Positions 39,939 to 50,050 of a DNA stretch of 64,000 nt are shown here, piece after piece. A program made the position numbers and the translations under genes. Numbering within the stretch: position 1 is the first letter of the stretch; each line of letters opens with the position of its first letter. Origin of the DNA: Oscheius sp. JU75 (Eukaryota > Nematoda > Chromadorea > Rhabditida > Rhabditidae). The stretch lies in assembly GCA_037178855.1 (NCBI GenBank), contig JASJZC010000001.1, forward strand, positions 1,612,001 to 1,676,000, read 5' to 3'. The notes below the pieces were generated by a model. That model worked only from the letters and a program-made list of their open reading frames with translations. It searched no databases and was not told where the DNA came from.

Positions 39939-42809
39939 ATGGAAAACGTGACTGTTAAAGTCTCTCCGACTCTAGGAATCAGGATCTTCGGAGGGACAAG
40001 CTATGCCCTACTGTCTACAATCGGACTGATTCTGAATGTTCTACTCATCGCGGTTTTTTTGAAGGTAAGTTGCTCAGTAAGACAGAGATAGAGGCACTGT
40101 CACTGTCACTCTCACTCTCAGAACGTGCATATCAAGTCCTGTCATTCTTCTTCTGTCAACTTCTTCTTTCAGAATCGTTCCCGCTTCTCCAGAAACGCCT
40201 TCTATACTATAGCCTGGCAGCTGGTCATTTGTGACGTACTCACTCAGCTGATGGAGTTTGTGGTACCGATTCCGATTACGTTTGCCGCGAAGCAGGTACA
40301 GACTGAGGAAACTGGCTCGATCTGTTTAAGGTCTATGGTAAAACCCCTCTTCTATACGTTCCCTGTGCAATTGACACCATCGCCTACAACGGCTATCTTT
40401 TCTTCAGCTGCCTGATGACCATCAACCGGTTCACCGTCTTCGTAATGCCCAAAACCAATCATGCTCTCTTTCACAGTCCGAGGCTATACGGGTACGAATT
40501 TCGCGAAAGGCACAAGTGAGGCAGCAAGATTGAGAGCGAAAAAAAGATAACTCTCAAGAAAAGCTGGCACGGTCTTTGCCTGGTCGGCTCAGTCGGTTAG
40601 CCCTCCGACTACGAAACGAAAGGTCTCGGGTCCGATACCCACATAGGTGAAATCTTTTTGTCTCTTCACAAAATCTTTGGAAACACTTTTGGAAGGATTT
40701 TCCATGTTTTTTTCTTTATTAAAAATAAGCTTTTTCTCATAAGCGTTTTCTGATTTGCGTGCCTTATTCAAAGACAGTAAGCGCTATAGTTGGTGCGCAG
40801 TCTGAACCAAGTTTGACTGATGTTGGGGCTCGTGATAGGTAGCTGCCGTTCCAGTCGCGCTATCATAACAGAAGTAACATTCTTCCAACGAGCTTATTTC
40901 CCAAACTAATTCGACTTTGACTTGACTTGCTAGCAATTAGAGTGCGCACAAAGTAACTCACTTATTACCAAAAATGGCTTCAGACACACAGAAAATTTTG
41001 GGCATTTTAAACAAGACAAGTTAGGCCGCCGCCCCTTCGGGGCGGTAGCCTAACTTGCTGCGCAGTTTGAGGCATATCTACCTTGTACTTTCCCCATACA
41101 GTTATATCCTCTGATACCTTTGAATTTTGCCCGGTTTCTATTCCCTTCTGTCAGCCTGTACTGGTCCTTCTCTCTCACTTCGCCCTGTTCGCATTTTCCG
41201 CGCCAGTCGAGCTACCATGACAGAAGCAACGTCCTCCCAAAGAAGGTATCTCCCGAACTGACTTGACTTGCCAAGGGATGCTAACGCCCCTTGGGGCTCA
41301 AAACAAAGCTTCATTCCTTCCAAAACTGCTCGATTTCTACTTCCTTCTGTCCAACTGTCGTGACCTTTCCTCCCACTTCAACCTGTCCGCATTCAATCTA
41401 ATCGAGGTACCGTGACAGAAGCAACGTCCTCCCAACGAAGCTATCTCCCAAACTGACGCTTGACTTGCAAACAATTAGTGTGCGCACAAAATAGTGCACA
41501 CTAATTGGCAATATTGGCTTCAGACAGACAGACAGACAGAGACGCGAGGACATTTTAAACTAGACAAGTTAGGCCGCCGCCCCTTCGGGGCGGTAGCCTA
41601 ACTTGTTGCGCACCTTGAGGCATATCTACCTTGTCCTTTCCCCAGCAAAAACGATTGCTAATGACCATTTCTAATCAGTGAAACCCACATCCCACTCTTT
41701 GACTCCACTTTCTATCCCTCAAACCCATTTCCCTTTCACTCTTTGAACCCATTTTTCCGATTTCTAGACCCAACTGCCTGTCCAAGTATTGCTATCGTCC
41801 CTGGGGAGCTCAATGACAGTTATATCCTCTGATACCTTTGAGTTTTGCCCGGTTTCTATTCCCTTCTGTCAGCCTGTACTGGTCCTTCTCTCTGTTCGCA
41901 TTTCCCGCGCCAGTCGAGCTACCGTGACAGAAGCAACGTCCTCCCAACGAAGCTATCTCCCAAACTGACGCTTGACTTGCAAACAATTAGTGTGCGCACA
42001 AAATAGTGCACACTAATTGGCAATATTGGCTTCCGACAGACAGACAGACAGACAGACAGAGACGCGAGGACAATTTAAAATAGATTTTTCAGAACTGTCA
42101 CCTGTCTCTGGCTCTGTCTTCTCGCCCTTTTGGCTACTCATCACGTCTTTGCCTGCTACAAATCCTTTAGCAGCACCGGATTTCATTATTTGCATGCCTG
42201 CTACGAAAACTACGAGAATACTCCCCTAATTGGACAGATTACTAGGACGGTATGCCGGAAATAAGCTCCTGTTACAAAGGTTCAGATCTTCAACAATTGC
42301 AGCACGTATCTTCCTATTGGAATGTTCTTGTGCTACGTGGTTATGATAGTTCACATCAAGATTCGGACAAAGGAGACGGAACATAATTTGGAGGGGAAGA
42401 GATGGAGTCAGGAAGTCAGTCTCTTGGCACAGGTCAGTGGAAAGAGGATAGTGAACAAGTGATAGGGACAGGGGCAGTATACCACAGAACACTTTCAGAG
42501 CTTCCTGATTTGCGCCTTCATCGAAGCCCAAAGTATCTGCTTCTTCCTCACCCAGAATCTCAAGACAACCGGTCAGCTGAGCATCCTCATCAACATCTTC
42601 GGAAACTGGGTCAGTCTGCTCTTGAGCAGTGTCCATCCGCTCGTCCTCTTCACCTTCAACCAAACTATCAGAAGCCGGCTGAAGCAGCTGGTTCAGAGGA
42701 GAACGGTGGTAAGAGGGATTCAACATTCCTCCTTGGGTAGACGGTCACCAACTCCTTCCATCACTGTTCATCCGACGACTTTATGATCTGGTCTTTGAAA
42801 AAATGTTGA
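39939..42809 (+). CDS. Nematode serpentine chemoreceptor, Srx-like seven-helix GPCR
   Basis: Seven exons, each junction checked in frame. Helix 1 ALLSTIGLILNVLLIAVFL; helix 2 FYTIAWQLVICDVLTQLMEF; helix 3 AYNGYLFFSCLMTINRFTVF with an NRF in the DRY position; helix 4 CLWLCLLALLATHHVFAC; helix 5 YLPIGMFLCYVVMIVHIKI; helix 6 FQSFLICAFIEAQSICFFL; helix 7 VSLLLSSVHPLVLFTFNQTI with the Pro/Asn-like end typical of the Srx group. Short introns are 30-55 bp, and intron 3 (about 40494-42091) is 1.6 kb and full of repeats. The exon 6 acceptor is GATAGGGACAG, which gives QGQYTTEHFQ; the nearer ACCACAG would hit a stop. N-terminal NVT could be glycosylated. Ends WSLKKC-stop. Likely a sensory neuron receptor; the ligand cannot be inferred. 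Confidence 0.85.
40575..40660 (+). repeat. tRNA-like module in the receptor intron
   Basis: GGTCGGCTCAGTCGGTTAGC (A box), GACTACGAAACGAAAGG, TCGGGTCCGATACCC (B box). No acceptor stem seen. Confidence 0.5.
41017..41057 (+). repeat. Perfect stem with UUCG tetraloop, copy 1
   Basis: CAAGTTAGGC pairs with GCCTAACTTG, and inside it CCGCCCC-TTCG-GGGCGG forms a second stem closed by the extra-stable C(UUCG)G loop (loop at 41036-41039). The sequence is followed by a conserved stretch with GAGGCATATCTACCTTGT. Confidence 0.85.
41565..41605 (+). repeat. Perfect stem with UUCG tetraloop, copy 2
   Basis: Identical over all 41 bases to 41017-41057, while the sequence just outside differs (CTGCGCAGTTTG against TTGCGCACCTTG). 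The hairpin is preceded by the (CAGA)n-GACGCGAGGACATTTTAAAC block, as copy 1 is by a shorter version of it. Confidence 0.85.
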
Positions 42810-42817
42810 AGTCGAGA

Positions 42818-42832
42818 GAGAGAGAGAGAGAG
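42818..42832. repeat. GA microsatellite
   Basis: (GA)7-8 directly after the receptor stop codon, in the short convergent gap with the next gene. Confidence 0.7.
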
Positions 42833-42843
42833 GTGCGACTTAT

Positions 42844-43104
42844 TCAGATGAGAGCAGAAACTCCGTGCAGCGTGTCGCGGACAGCGCTACTTTGCATTTC
42901 GAAGAGTGTATTGTTGACCTCGAACATTTTTATATCATAGTCGCTCAACTCTCGCTTGAATGCCTCAGCTGCTTCCATTTCTGATGGATATGAAGACCAG
43001 CACAAAGAAAGTCTTACTTTACCAACTTTTGTCACAGCTCCCGACTTATTATACCGAATATGGAGAAGAAGGAATGTGAGATCTTTCGCCGCGAGAAATA
43101 ACAT
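42844..43104 (-). CDS. Small unidentified protein downstream of BOLA3
   Basis: Two-exon model: ATG at 43104 (MLFLAAKDLTFLLLHIRYNK), a 41-bp intron starting GTAAAG and ending TCCATCAG, then EMEAAEAFKRELSDYDIKMF and VNNTLFEMQSSAVRDTL to a TGA at 42844. The joined product has about 70 residues with a helical, charged second half. I do not recognise it. It begins 77 bp after the BOLA3 stop on the same strand, which suggests the downstream cistron of a two-gene operon. The N-terminus is uncertain, and the helical C-terminal half is the better-supported part. Confidence 0.5.
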   Translation of the reverse strand: MLFLAAKDLTFLLLHIRYNKSGAVTKVGKVRLSLCWSSYPSEMEAAEAFKRELSDYDIKMFEVNNTLFEMQSSAVRDTLHGVSALI

Positions 43105-43181
43105 TATCAGGTGGACGAGAGAGTTTGTTTAAAAGCAGTTTATCTCTCAATAAAAACAATCTATAAAACAATTAGATCAAT

Positions 43182-43501
43182 CTACGGGGCTTTGGTCTTG
43201 ATCGATAGCCCGTGCATGTCCTTGATCTGTTCTCTGAGCACACCGGTGACCATCTTGTGCTGCGCCACCTTCGTCTTGCCCTTGAATGAGGCCGCTTCCA
43301 CGTAGACGCTATACATCGAGCCGCAGCCGTCTACAAGTGGCATCTAACTAAAAAAAGGGAAAAATTACTTGAGACATCTTCAACGAGAACATCCGCGACG
43401 TCTGGAATCCCTTTTCGTAACAGGTCTGTCAGTTTTTGTTCTCCTTCCGTCACGCTCGTGCTCAGGGCTCTTCGGATTAGGCCCAGACTGTTGCGGAGCA
43501 T
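43182..43501 (-). CDS. BOLA3: Mitochondrial BolA-like protein 3
   Basis: BOLA3 works with GLRX5 and NFU1 to deliver [4Fe-4S] clusters to mitochondrial enzymes. Two exons. The N-terminus MLRNSLGLIRRALSTSVTEG looks like a mitochondrial presequence followed by the family's TEGE start (GEQKLTDLLRKGIPD), then VLVEDVS, GCGSMYSVYVEAASFKGKT with the conserved Cys, and VAQHKMVTGVLREQIKDMHG with the invariant His before KMV and the terminal HGL. Stop at 43182. Only about 95 residues, the normal size. The ATG lies 4 nt after CTTCCAG. Confidence 0.93.
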
Positions 43502-43865
43502 TTTCCTGGAAGATGTTCGATACAAATTAAATGAATTTGTATGCAAATTTCAGGTGGAACAACATGTTAACAGGGAGCGAATCAGCAAAATTAGCATGTC
43601 AAAAATTTGGGGTATCTTAGCACGAGAAAACAGACGTTCCATGAAGCCCAGCCATGAATTCTGAGTAGAGATGTACCAGTTCCCACTCAAGGCAAATGGC
43701 CAGTGAAAAATTGAGCAAAATTGAGGATTGATACACCTCGAAAGACAGTCGAAGAAGCCGAAAATTACTCTTGAGCTAAGGAAGTGCCTAAAACTTCGAA
43801 ACGCTGTACTTTCTAAACAAGACGGTCGTCTTTCTTCACAAAGTTGAAGTACTGTAAAAGCTCTA

Positions 43866-44066
43866 ATATAAGCACTCCCTACGTAAGACATACGCAATTA
43901 CGTATTCGTTTTTTTCGGGGTTAAAACGACTTTTTTTGACTTTCTGATGTTCTGCAAGGTTGTGTACCCCGTGATCTGCTCTACAGCTTTGCAAAAAAAG
44001 TCAGAAAAGTCCTCTTGACCCCGAAAAAAATTAATTGCGTATTTCTTACGTAGGGGGTGCTTATAT
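43866..44066. mobile_element. Foldback MITE, about 200 bp
   Basis: Near-perfect palindrome. The left arm starts ATATAAGCACTCCCTACG and the right arm ends CGTAGGGGGTGCTTATAT. Inside, TACGCAATTACG, TTTTTTTCGGGGTTAAAACG and TTTTTTTGACTTTCTGA are mirrored by TCAGAAAAGTCCTC, TTGACCCCGAAAAAAA and ATTAATTGCGTA. A short central spacer lies near 43950-43985. Ends in TATA, consistent with a TA-type target. It sits in the gap between BOLA3 and GBA2 and has no coding capacity. Confidence 0.85.
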
Positions 44067-44431
44067 TCAATCTTTATCGACATTGAAAACACTCTTCAAA
44101 ACATTAGTAGGTTTCGCCACAACCAGGCCAAATACCATGTTAGTTTTTTCCACACAACTCTTCTAGGAATCCTAGGATCAAGAACCTGTCCAACATCTCC
44201 ATTTCTAGAGCCTCATCTTCAAAACATTCCTCAAATCATTTAATAGAAGGCACGACCATATACAGCTAGTAATTTATAGGTTAAAATGCGGGTATTGAAG
44301 CTACAAAATTGCACAGAATGATGGGCAGCCGGGAGAATTTGTGTTTGTGTGTGACAAAGTGAATTATGACGAAATTGCACAACCCTTTTAGTTTCGAGAA
44401 TATATCACGTTTAGGAGGGTGGACTTTGCGG

Positions 44432-47400
44432 CTAGAAATTGGACATTTCAATAGTTTCTTCGTCTTCCGTCAGACTCTGCTGCTCGCTGTCGTCTTCGCA
44501 GAGAGACGAGGCAGTCTTGACGTGACGATGACGGCTCGTGGAGTCTTGTGGCGTGTTGAGACCGCAATGACGCTCCAGGGCCCACTGCATCGAGTAGATG
44601 GACAGCGGACGCATGTAGCCGATCGCGCGGTAGTATCTGGAAATGGGATTTGTAGTCTTTAAACTGGCTTTCTGGGTTAAAGTTGGTTTTCAGTCATTTT
44701 TTCTGGCGGTAAGATCTATAAGCCAGTGTTAGAAGGTGGAAGATTAACAGGAATGCTCAGAACAATGAGCATCATTTTTCAAACGGGCCTGTCCAAGGAT
44801 TGTAACTGCGCACCAAATTATCCAGTGCTAATTTTCGATTCGCAGGCAAAAAAAATGCGTGCCACGCAATTCAAAGTATGCTCTTTTTCTTGAACGGACT
44901 ATAGAATAAGGGAGGAATTAGCAGAGTTTGAGTGATGACGACGACAAAATCGAATAGAACCGTCAAAATATACCATAAAAAAACTCACTTGGTCTCATAG
45001 AGAGCCTCTGGCGTCTGATACTGGAGTCCGGCCTTCTCGAAGCAGGCTGAATAGCACCCGGACGCTGTGTGGAAAGCTCTCTCGACTTCGCCCTGCTGTA
45101 GTAGGAAAGCTGCTAGGGCATAGGTGACTCCCGTCCAGACCTCATCCGCCTATTTTTGTGATATTTTCGCTTAAAAATACGCAAGAATACCTGAATATAG
45201 TACCGATCGACCTCGCCGTTCGGGCGCATCCCGTTGACAGCTCCGAGCTCGCCGCCTGCGAATCCCTGCACATTCATCTCGTAGATTTTGTTCAGAGCAG
45301 AACGAATCTTGTCGGCTGGGAGCAGTTCGGCAGCGAGTTCGGGCGAGACGGATTGGAGGAACCAGACGCCGCATAGCTGGTCAGCCATGATGGATTCGCG
45401 AGATTTGGAGCGCTCGCAGAAGCGGAAATACTCCCCAGTCCAAAGCTTGTCGATAAAGACCTGCAAGAGATGGCGTAAAATATACAAAACATTAAAAAAG
45501 CTCGAAACCTAAAAAATGAACGTATATTTGCCAATATCAGCGATCTATTCTAATTTTCTTTACCCGATTTTGTTTTCAAGTAAATTTTGAAGAGCTCTGA
45601 ATGGCGAGTTCCAAACTTAGAAAAGACGCCTCTAACATGGCAAAGATAGCGAAATATAGGTTTTGGAGATCGTGACGGGACCCACTGCCGTTCTTCGTTC
45701 GAAACAGACTATAGTGCCCAGAATTTTAGATGAAAAGGTATCAGGTTTAATCTCAATACCTGACAAAGTATTTTTTTTATATCCATGGGGTGATGGGAAC
45801 ATTTTAGAAAATAAACTACAATTTACAATTTTGCAAAAAAGTCGGTGAAAACAAATGTTACGACTTCATCTACAGGAAGAAATGAACAAATTTTGCTGTT
45901 TCTAACCCTCTTTCCAATGAAGTAAGATCCTGAAAACTTACTTCTCTGGCCTTGTCGAGCGTTTGCGTGTATTTCACAGCCGATAGCTCATCGTCAACAA
46001 TCCTGGCCATCTCGATGGCGACTTTCAGTGCTGCGAGCCACAGCGAGCCGCAGTAGGCACTGACGCCCTCCATCTGCCACGCGTCGTAGGTCTGATCAGC
46101 TTTGCCGAAATTCTCGATCATACTGTCGCCGTCCTTGTCCCAGTGAGCTAACGCCTCCTCCATGAGCATGCGCACCGCGGGCCAGGTGTGTCGAAGAAAG
46201 ACGGAATCGTCATCGCCGGCCAGAGCAACATGGTCTCGCCATGAGGTCAGCACGTATTTGAGATTCAGATCCTTCCACTTGCCCGTGTCGTGCATCACGT
46301 AGGCATTCGTACAAAGCCATGGCTCGTCGGCTGAAATCAGGAAGTCGTTATTCAAGCTTTTAGGACCAAATTTGATCGAGTGTTATCCTTCTAAAGATGT
46401 TTTCGGGATTCCGTGAACTGACAACACGGCTTTACCAACCCTCAGGGATCGAACGTGACCCCTTATTTTGTTTTGTCGCCGGAGCACTAACCGGTTAAGC
46501 CATTGAGCAAAATCGGCGCCGGGATTCGAAGAACTCTTCGGTAATTCTAGTTACGGCGATCTTTTTTTTTTTTAAAGATTTTTGCAGCTGCATTTGGGAT
46601 CTGTGTATTTAGGAAAAAAAAGTCTGATTGCTAAATTTCAACCGAATGTAGAACAGATGTCTGGACGGATTCGATCCCCGGATCGGTAAAACAAATTTAA
46701 AAAAACGTATCAAATCGTTACCGGGATTGCCGAGATCGTGTGGTACCCTTCCTACAGTCTTCCTATTGGCCCAATCTCCTTCCATGTGGAATCTGGTCTG
46801 TTTTTCCACGGAGTGAGCTATCTGATCCGCTGAAAATGATAACTTTACACTACCAAAAAGTCCTAGACTGACTGAATTCGGCCTGCATCGTGAGCTCGAT
46901 TTTGGGCCACAGTCGCGCCAGGGCGAAGGAGGCATAAAAGTGGACGTCGTAGGTGTTGACCATGCGATATTCCCACGATTCCAGGTAGCCGAATCGGCCG
47001 TGCTTGCGCATCAGATCTTTCGTGTAGGGACTGAGCTGAGTCTCGTGCGCCGACCAGCGGTCATCAAACTCGAACCAGAGGGAGCCGCCATCGGTCATGA
47101 AGTAGAGCTCGTTGAAGACGGCCGACTTGTACCAGTCGGGTAGGTTCGGATGCGTGAGAACTGGGCTCTGCCAAGCCTCAATTCGATGCTCCCAGTCGGC
47201 GCGACGGAGAAGAGCCCGAGTACAGAGGATCGAAGCCGCACCGCCGATACCGACGAAACGAGTGTATCTTCTAAAAAAAAATTATTACCTGTGGTTGATT
47301 ACCACCATTTTGGCACTATTGATCATGTTAACCTGTCAATTAACCCTTTAAAGGTCCAAAGTAGTAGTATATTGGTAAGAGGCGCTACTACGAACCAGTT

Positions 47401-49360
47401 CAACCCCCATAGGTGGCAACTTTTGAACGAGCTATTTTAGGACTGAGACTTAGAAGAACTGGGTTCACTTCCCGGACCCTAAAATATGGGCTTTCAGCAT
47501 AGCTCAGCCGGTAAGAGGTGGGACTATGAACTAAATGATCCGGGTTCGAACCTCGTCGGTGTCAAACTTTTTTTACAGGTTATTTTGAGAGGAAAAAGAC
47601 CAGTGAAATGGCCCCGAGGTGTGAATTTGACAAGTTTATAATTTTGTTAGCCCCTAAAAAGACCCTTTCGTTCAACAAAAAAAAAAGTTACCTCAAGTAC
47701 ATTCTGCTCTCCTCGCTCCCGAACGTCACCTGGGGCATGTCCCAGGCCAGAGAGAACTCAATGCTTTTTCTCTCCCCGGCCTCGACGTCCATCCGTTGAC
47801 AGACGGCCACAGCTAGTTCCCTCGACCCCGTCTCCTCCTCCTTCTCTAGCACGTCTCCCGTCAACTGGAGCGTGTTCCAGAACGCCGCACCGGATTTCGA
47901 AGGATCGAAGCCCTTGCACACGCTGATTTTTGCCTCTCCGGAATCCTGAAATCGTAGTTTTTAATGAAAAGTCCCCTCAGGTAATACCGTGGAAGTGGTC
48001 GCAATACCGTAGGTGCAGGGCATTTTGGAGATCGAGTGGGAAAGAGCGACGCCGATGATCTGGCCATCTTCGAATTTGGTCGACGTGCATTCGGATTCCT
48101 TCTCCCAGCGGGCGCAGCCGGTCCCGTTGCGAAATGTGAACGCGACGGAGCAGGTGTAGTCCTCGTCGGAATCGTTGACAATTTCGGCTACGAAACAGGA
48201 AACGGGAAGGGAGGAATCCTGGAATTGAAGAATTGTTTTGCGCATTTTAAGGCATGTGAGAGAGTCACAAAGGGACAAAATTACAGGTTAACAAAAATAT
48301 TATCCCCAATTGGAGATAGTCAAGCCATTTTTGCACTTTTGTGGCACTTTGCTAATCAAAAAAAAGACTAAAAATACTTACTTCGTAGTCATCTGGAATA
48401 ACCGGGGAGATCTGTCGAATTATAATCTTGATACCAAGCTCCGAGATCCTATAACATGTCCAGGAGCGGGGAAAGAGGCCCCTTAACTTCAATTTATATA
48501 GGGGAACATGTTGAAAAAACCTATAATGGAGATCGGTCGCCGGGAAGCTGAAATCCCAGCTGCTGAGCTGCCCGTTCTTTCTGTCAAGGTCGGCAGCGGA
48601 GAGGACTTTTTGGTAGATACAGATGCCGTTTTTCCGGACCGAGAGGATGAACTGATTGGCCGGGATGACGTCCACCTTGTGCTCGACGAGACCCGGACGG
48701 AGACTGTACTTGCAGAAGCCGCCGCGAAAGTCGCGACCCATTGCGCCGCAGCCCACTCCGCCGCATGGAACACCTAAAACGGGCAGATTTTTGAGCTACA
48801 AAAAGGGAGATCTGACCGTAGAAGGGCTTGTGCCGGAGCGGCTGGAAGGTGTTGATGAAGAGCTTCTCCTTGTCGAAACTGTACTTCATCCAGTACATAA
48901 AGTAGCGGCGGACGAAAGGCAACGCGTCGTAGACCTGTAAATTTGGAAGTGCTACAGTATTTGTAACGTTAACATAAAGCGATTCCCCTGTTTGAGCAAA
49001 CATTAGCTCGTGGGAAAACTGCGCGGCAGAAGGAAAACGAAGAAAAATAGTCAACTATTGATACAAAAAAAGTTTTACCTGTCCCGGAACTCGACCATCG
49101 TGGTTACACTGCGGAGATACGTTACCGGTATTTTTCAGGCTAATTGTAAGACTATCGAACTATTGATAGCCCCTCACCTGTTTCGCTGTCGGCCGATTGA
49201 AGGGGACGCGTTTATCCGTCGGTCTTCTGTCGCCTCTGGCCCTCCATCCCGGTCCACGCAGCTCTTCCGGCAGCCAGGCTGGACTGTCCGCCGTCACTAT
49301 CGTGGGTCCGTCGGCTACCGTGTCGGCCCGTCTTTTCTTGTAACTCTCGCCCTTCCGCAT
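44432..49360 (-). CDS. GBA2: Non-lysosomal glucosylceramidase (GBA2)
   Basis: GH116 enzyme that cleaves glucosylceramide at cytosolic ER/plasma-membrane faces. The N-terminal beta domain includes [58 protein letters not shown] and [19 protein letters not shown]. The catalytic (alpha/alpha)6 domain includes [40 protein letters not shown], where the WEYRM Glu is the nucleophile position, then [40 protein letters not shown] with the acid/base Asp, and [18 protein letters not shown]. It ends [20 protein letters not shown] plus a 40-residue acidic tail, stop at 44432. The start at 49360 lies 28 nt after a TTTTTCAG site. Many short introns; the one at about 46370-46720 and the one at 47265-47695 carry tRNA-like modules. 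Confidence 0.92.
46430..46510 (-). repeat. tRNA-like module in a GBA2 intron
   Basis: Minus strand: ATGGCTTAACCGGTTAGTGC (A box), then CACGTTCGATCCCTGAGGG (B box). A second B-box fragment in plus orientation lies near 46665 (GATTCGATCCCCGGATCGG). Confidence 0.55.
47345..47655 (+). repeat. SINE copy interrupted by a different tRNA-like module
   Basis: A SINE second head (TAGTATATTGGTAAGAGGCG, ACTACGAACCAG) with a damaged B box is followed at about 47495-47570 by AGCATAGCTCAGCCGGTAAG, GGACTATGAACTAAATGATC and CGGGTTCGAACCTCG, and then by a body-2 tail (TTATTTTGAGAGGAAAAAG ... TTAGCCCC). The second module lies between SINE head and SINE tail, so it is inserted in or recombined with the SINE. 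Confidence 0.6.
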
Positions 49361-49490
49361 TGATGAGGGTGAGAGCGGTATAGGCCTGAAAAATAGGGCC
49401 GTTTTTATACGAAAAATATATTATTTTAGGTCAGAAATATCACATTTAGATGTGTTAAAAGACACAAAACTTGTTAAAATTGGCACGTGG

Positions 49491-49762
49491 GAGGGGGTAA
49501 GGGCGTCGAGCGAGAATTGGATGCCATAATCCGGATGCCGCGAGAACACGAAACAAAACGCAGACGGGATAAGACGGGTGGGGGAAAAAGGGCTGTCAAA
49601 GAGGAAATAGCTTAAAAACAAAAGTTGCCATAAAAGTTAGGGAACAGGCGGTAACTTCCTGCGAATCGCTCGTCCAGAATGCCGTATCAGCGTGAATCAC
49701 TCCATGCGAAACGTTCATGAGGGGTCAGCCGCATTTTTCTCGCTCGACGCCCTTACCCCCTC
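49491..49762. mobile_element. Non-coding element with 26-bp perfect terminal inverted repeats
   Basis: Bases 49491-49516 (starting GAGGGGGTAAGGGCGTCGAG) are the exact reverse complement of 49737-49762. The 220-bp interior has no open frame of note. No clear target-site duplication is visible. A MITE of a DNA transposon is the simplest reading. Confidence 0.75.
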
Positions 49763-49845
49763 AGAGTTCAGATTGTTCGAACCCTGTGTAACTTCCAGTT
49801 AGGATGGTTTCTGTTCCATTTATCAGACTTTTTTTCATGAAAAGT

Positions 49846-50050
49846 TAGTCTGTTCAACCGCAAAGTTGAAAACGCAGTCCATCTTTTGTACGGTGACGGG
49901 ACCTTTGTCAACGTGACTATATGAATACTCAGCCAAAGTTTTTCCTTTTCCTAAGAATTTCTTTCACTGAGTATTCAATCCATGTCGTATATTGGGATGC
50001 CCAGTCAAAGTGGGTCCCGTCGTTTCAACTTCACTGCTGAACAGACTATA
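49846..50050. mobile_element. Foldback element (MITE), about 205 bp
   Basis: The left end TAGTCTGTTCAACCGCAAAG is mirrored by the right end ...CTGCTGAACAGACTATA. Further in, GTGACGGGACCTTTGTCA is mirrored by TCAAAGTGGGTCCCGTCG, and ATGAATACTCAG by CTGAGTATTCAAT. Pairing therefore covers most of the length, imperfectly. Confidence 0.72.

Larger units (their letters stand above)
40850..42090 (+). repeat. Four-fold repeated block with hairpins and CAGA microsatellite in receptor intron 3
   Basis: A unit containing TGACAGAAGCAACGTCCTCC, CTATCTCCCAAACTGACG and the palindrome TTAGTGTGCGCAC...GTGCACACTAA, ending in (CAGA)n and GACGCGAGGAC, occurs at about 40857-41010 (diverged), 41218-41285 (truncated), 41411-41560 and 41925-42075. 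The two last copies are nearly identical. Copies at 41100-41217 and 41818-41924 are preceded by a shared leader (GTTATATCCTCTGATACC, TTCCCTTCTGTCAGCCTG); 41308-41410 is a diverged leader. The last block runs straight into the 3' splice site of exon 4. Confidence 0.8.

Noticed and set aside
42400-42740. Alternative acceptor ACCACAG for receptor exon 6
   Set aside because: It leads to a stop after seven codons; GATAGGGACAG keeps the frame through helix 6 and 7.
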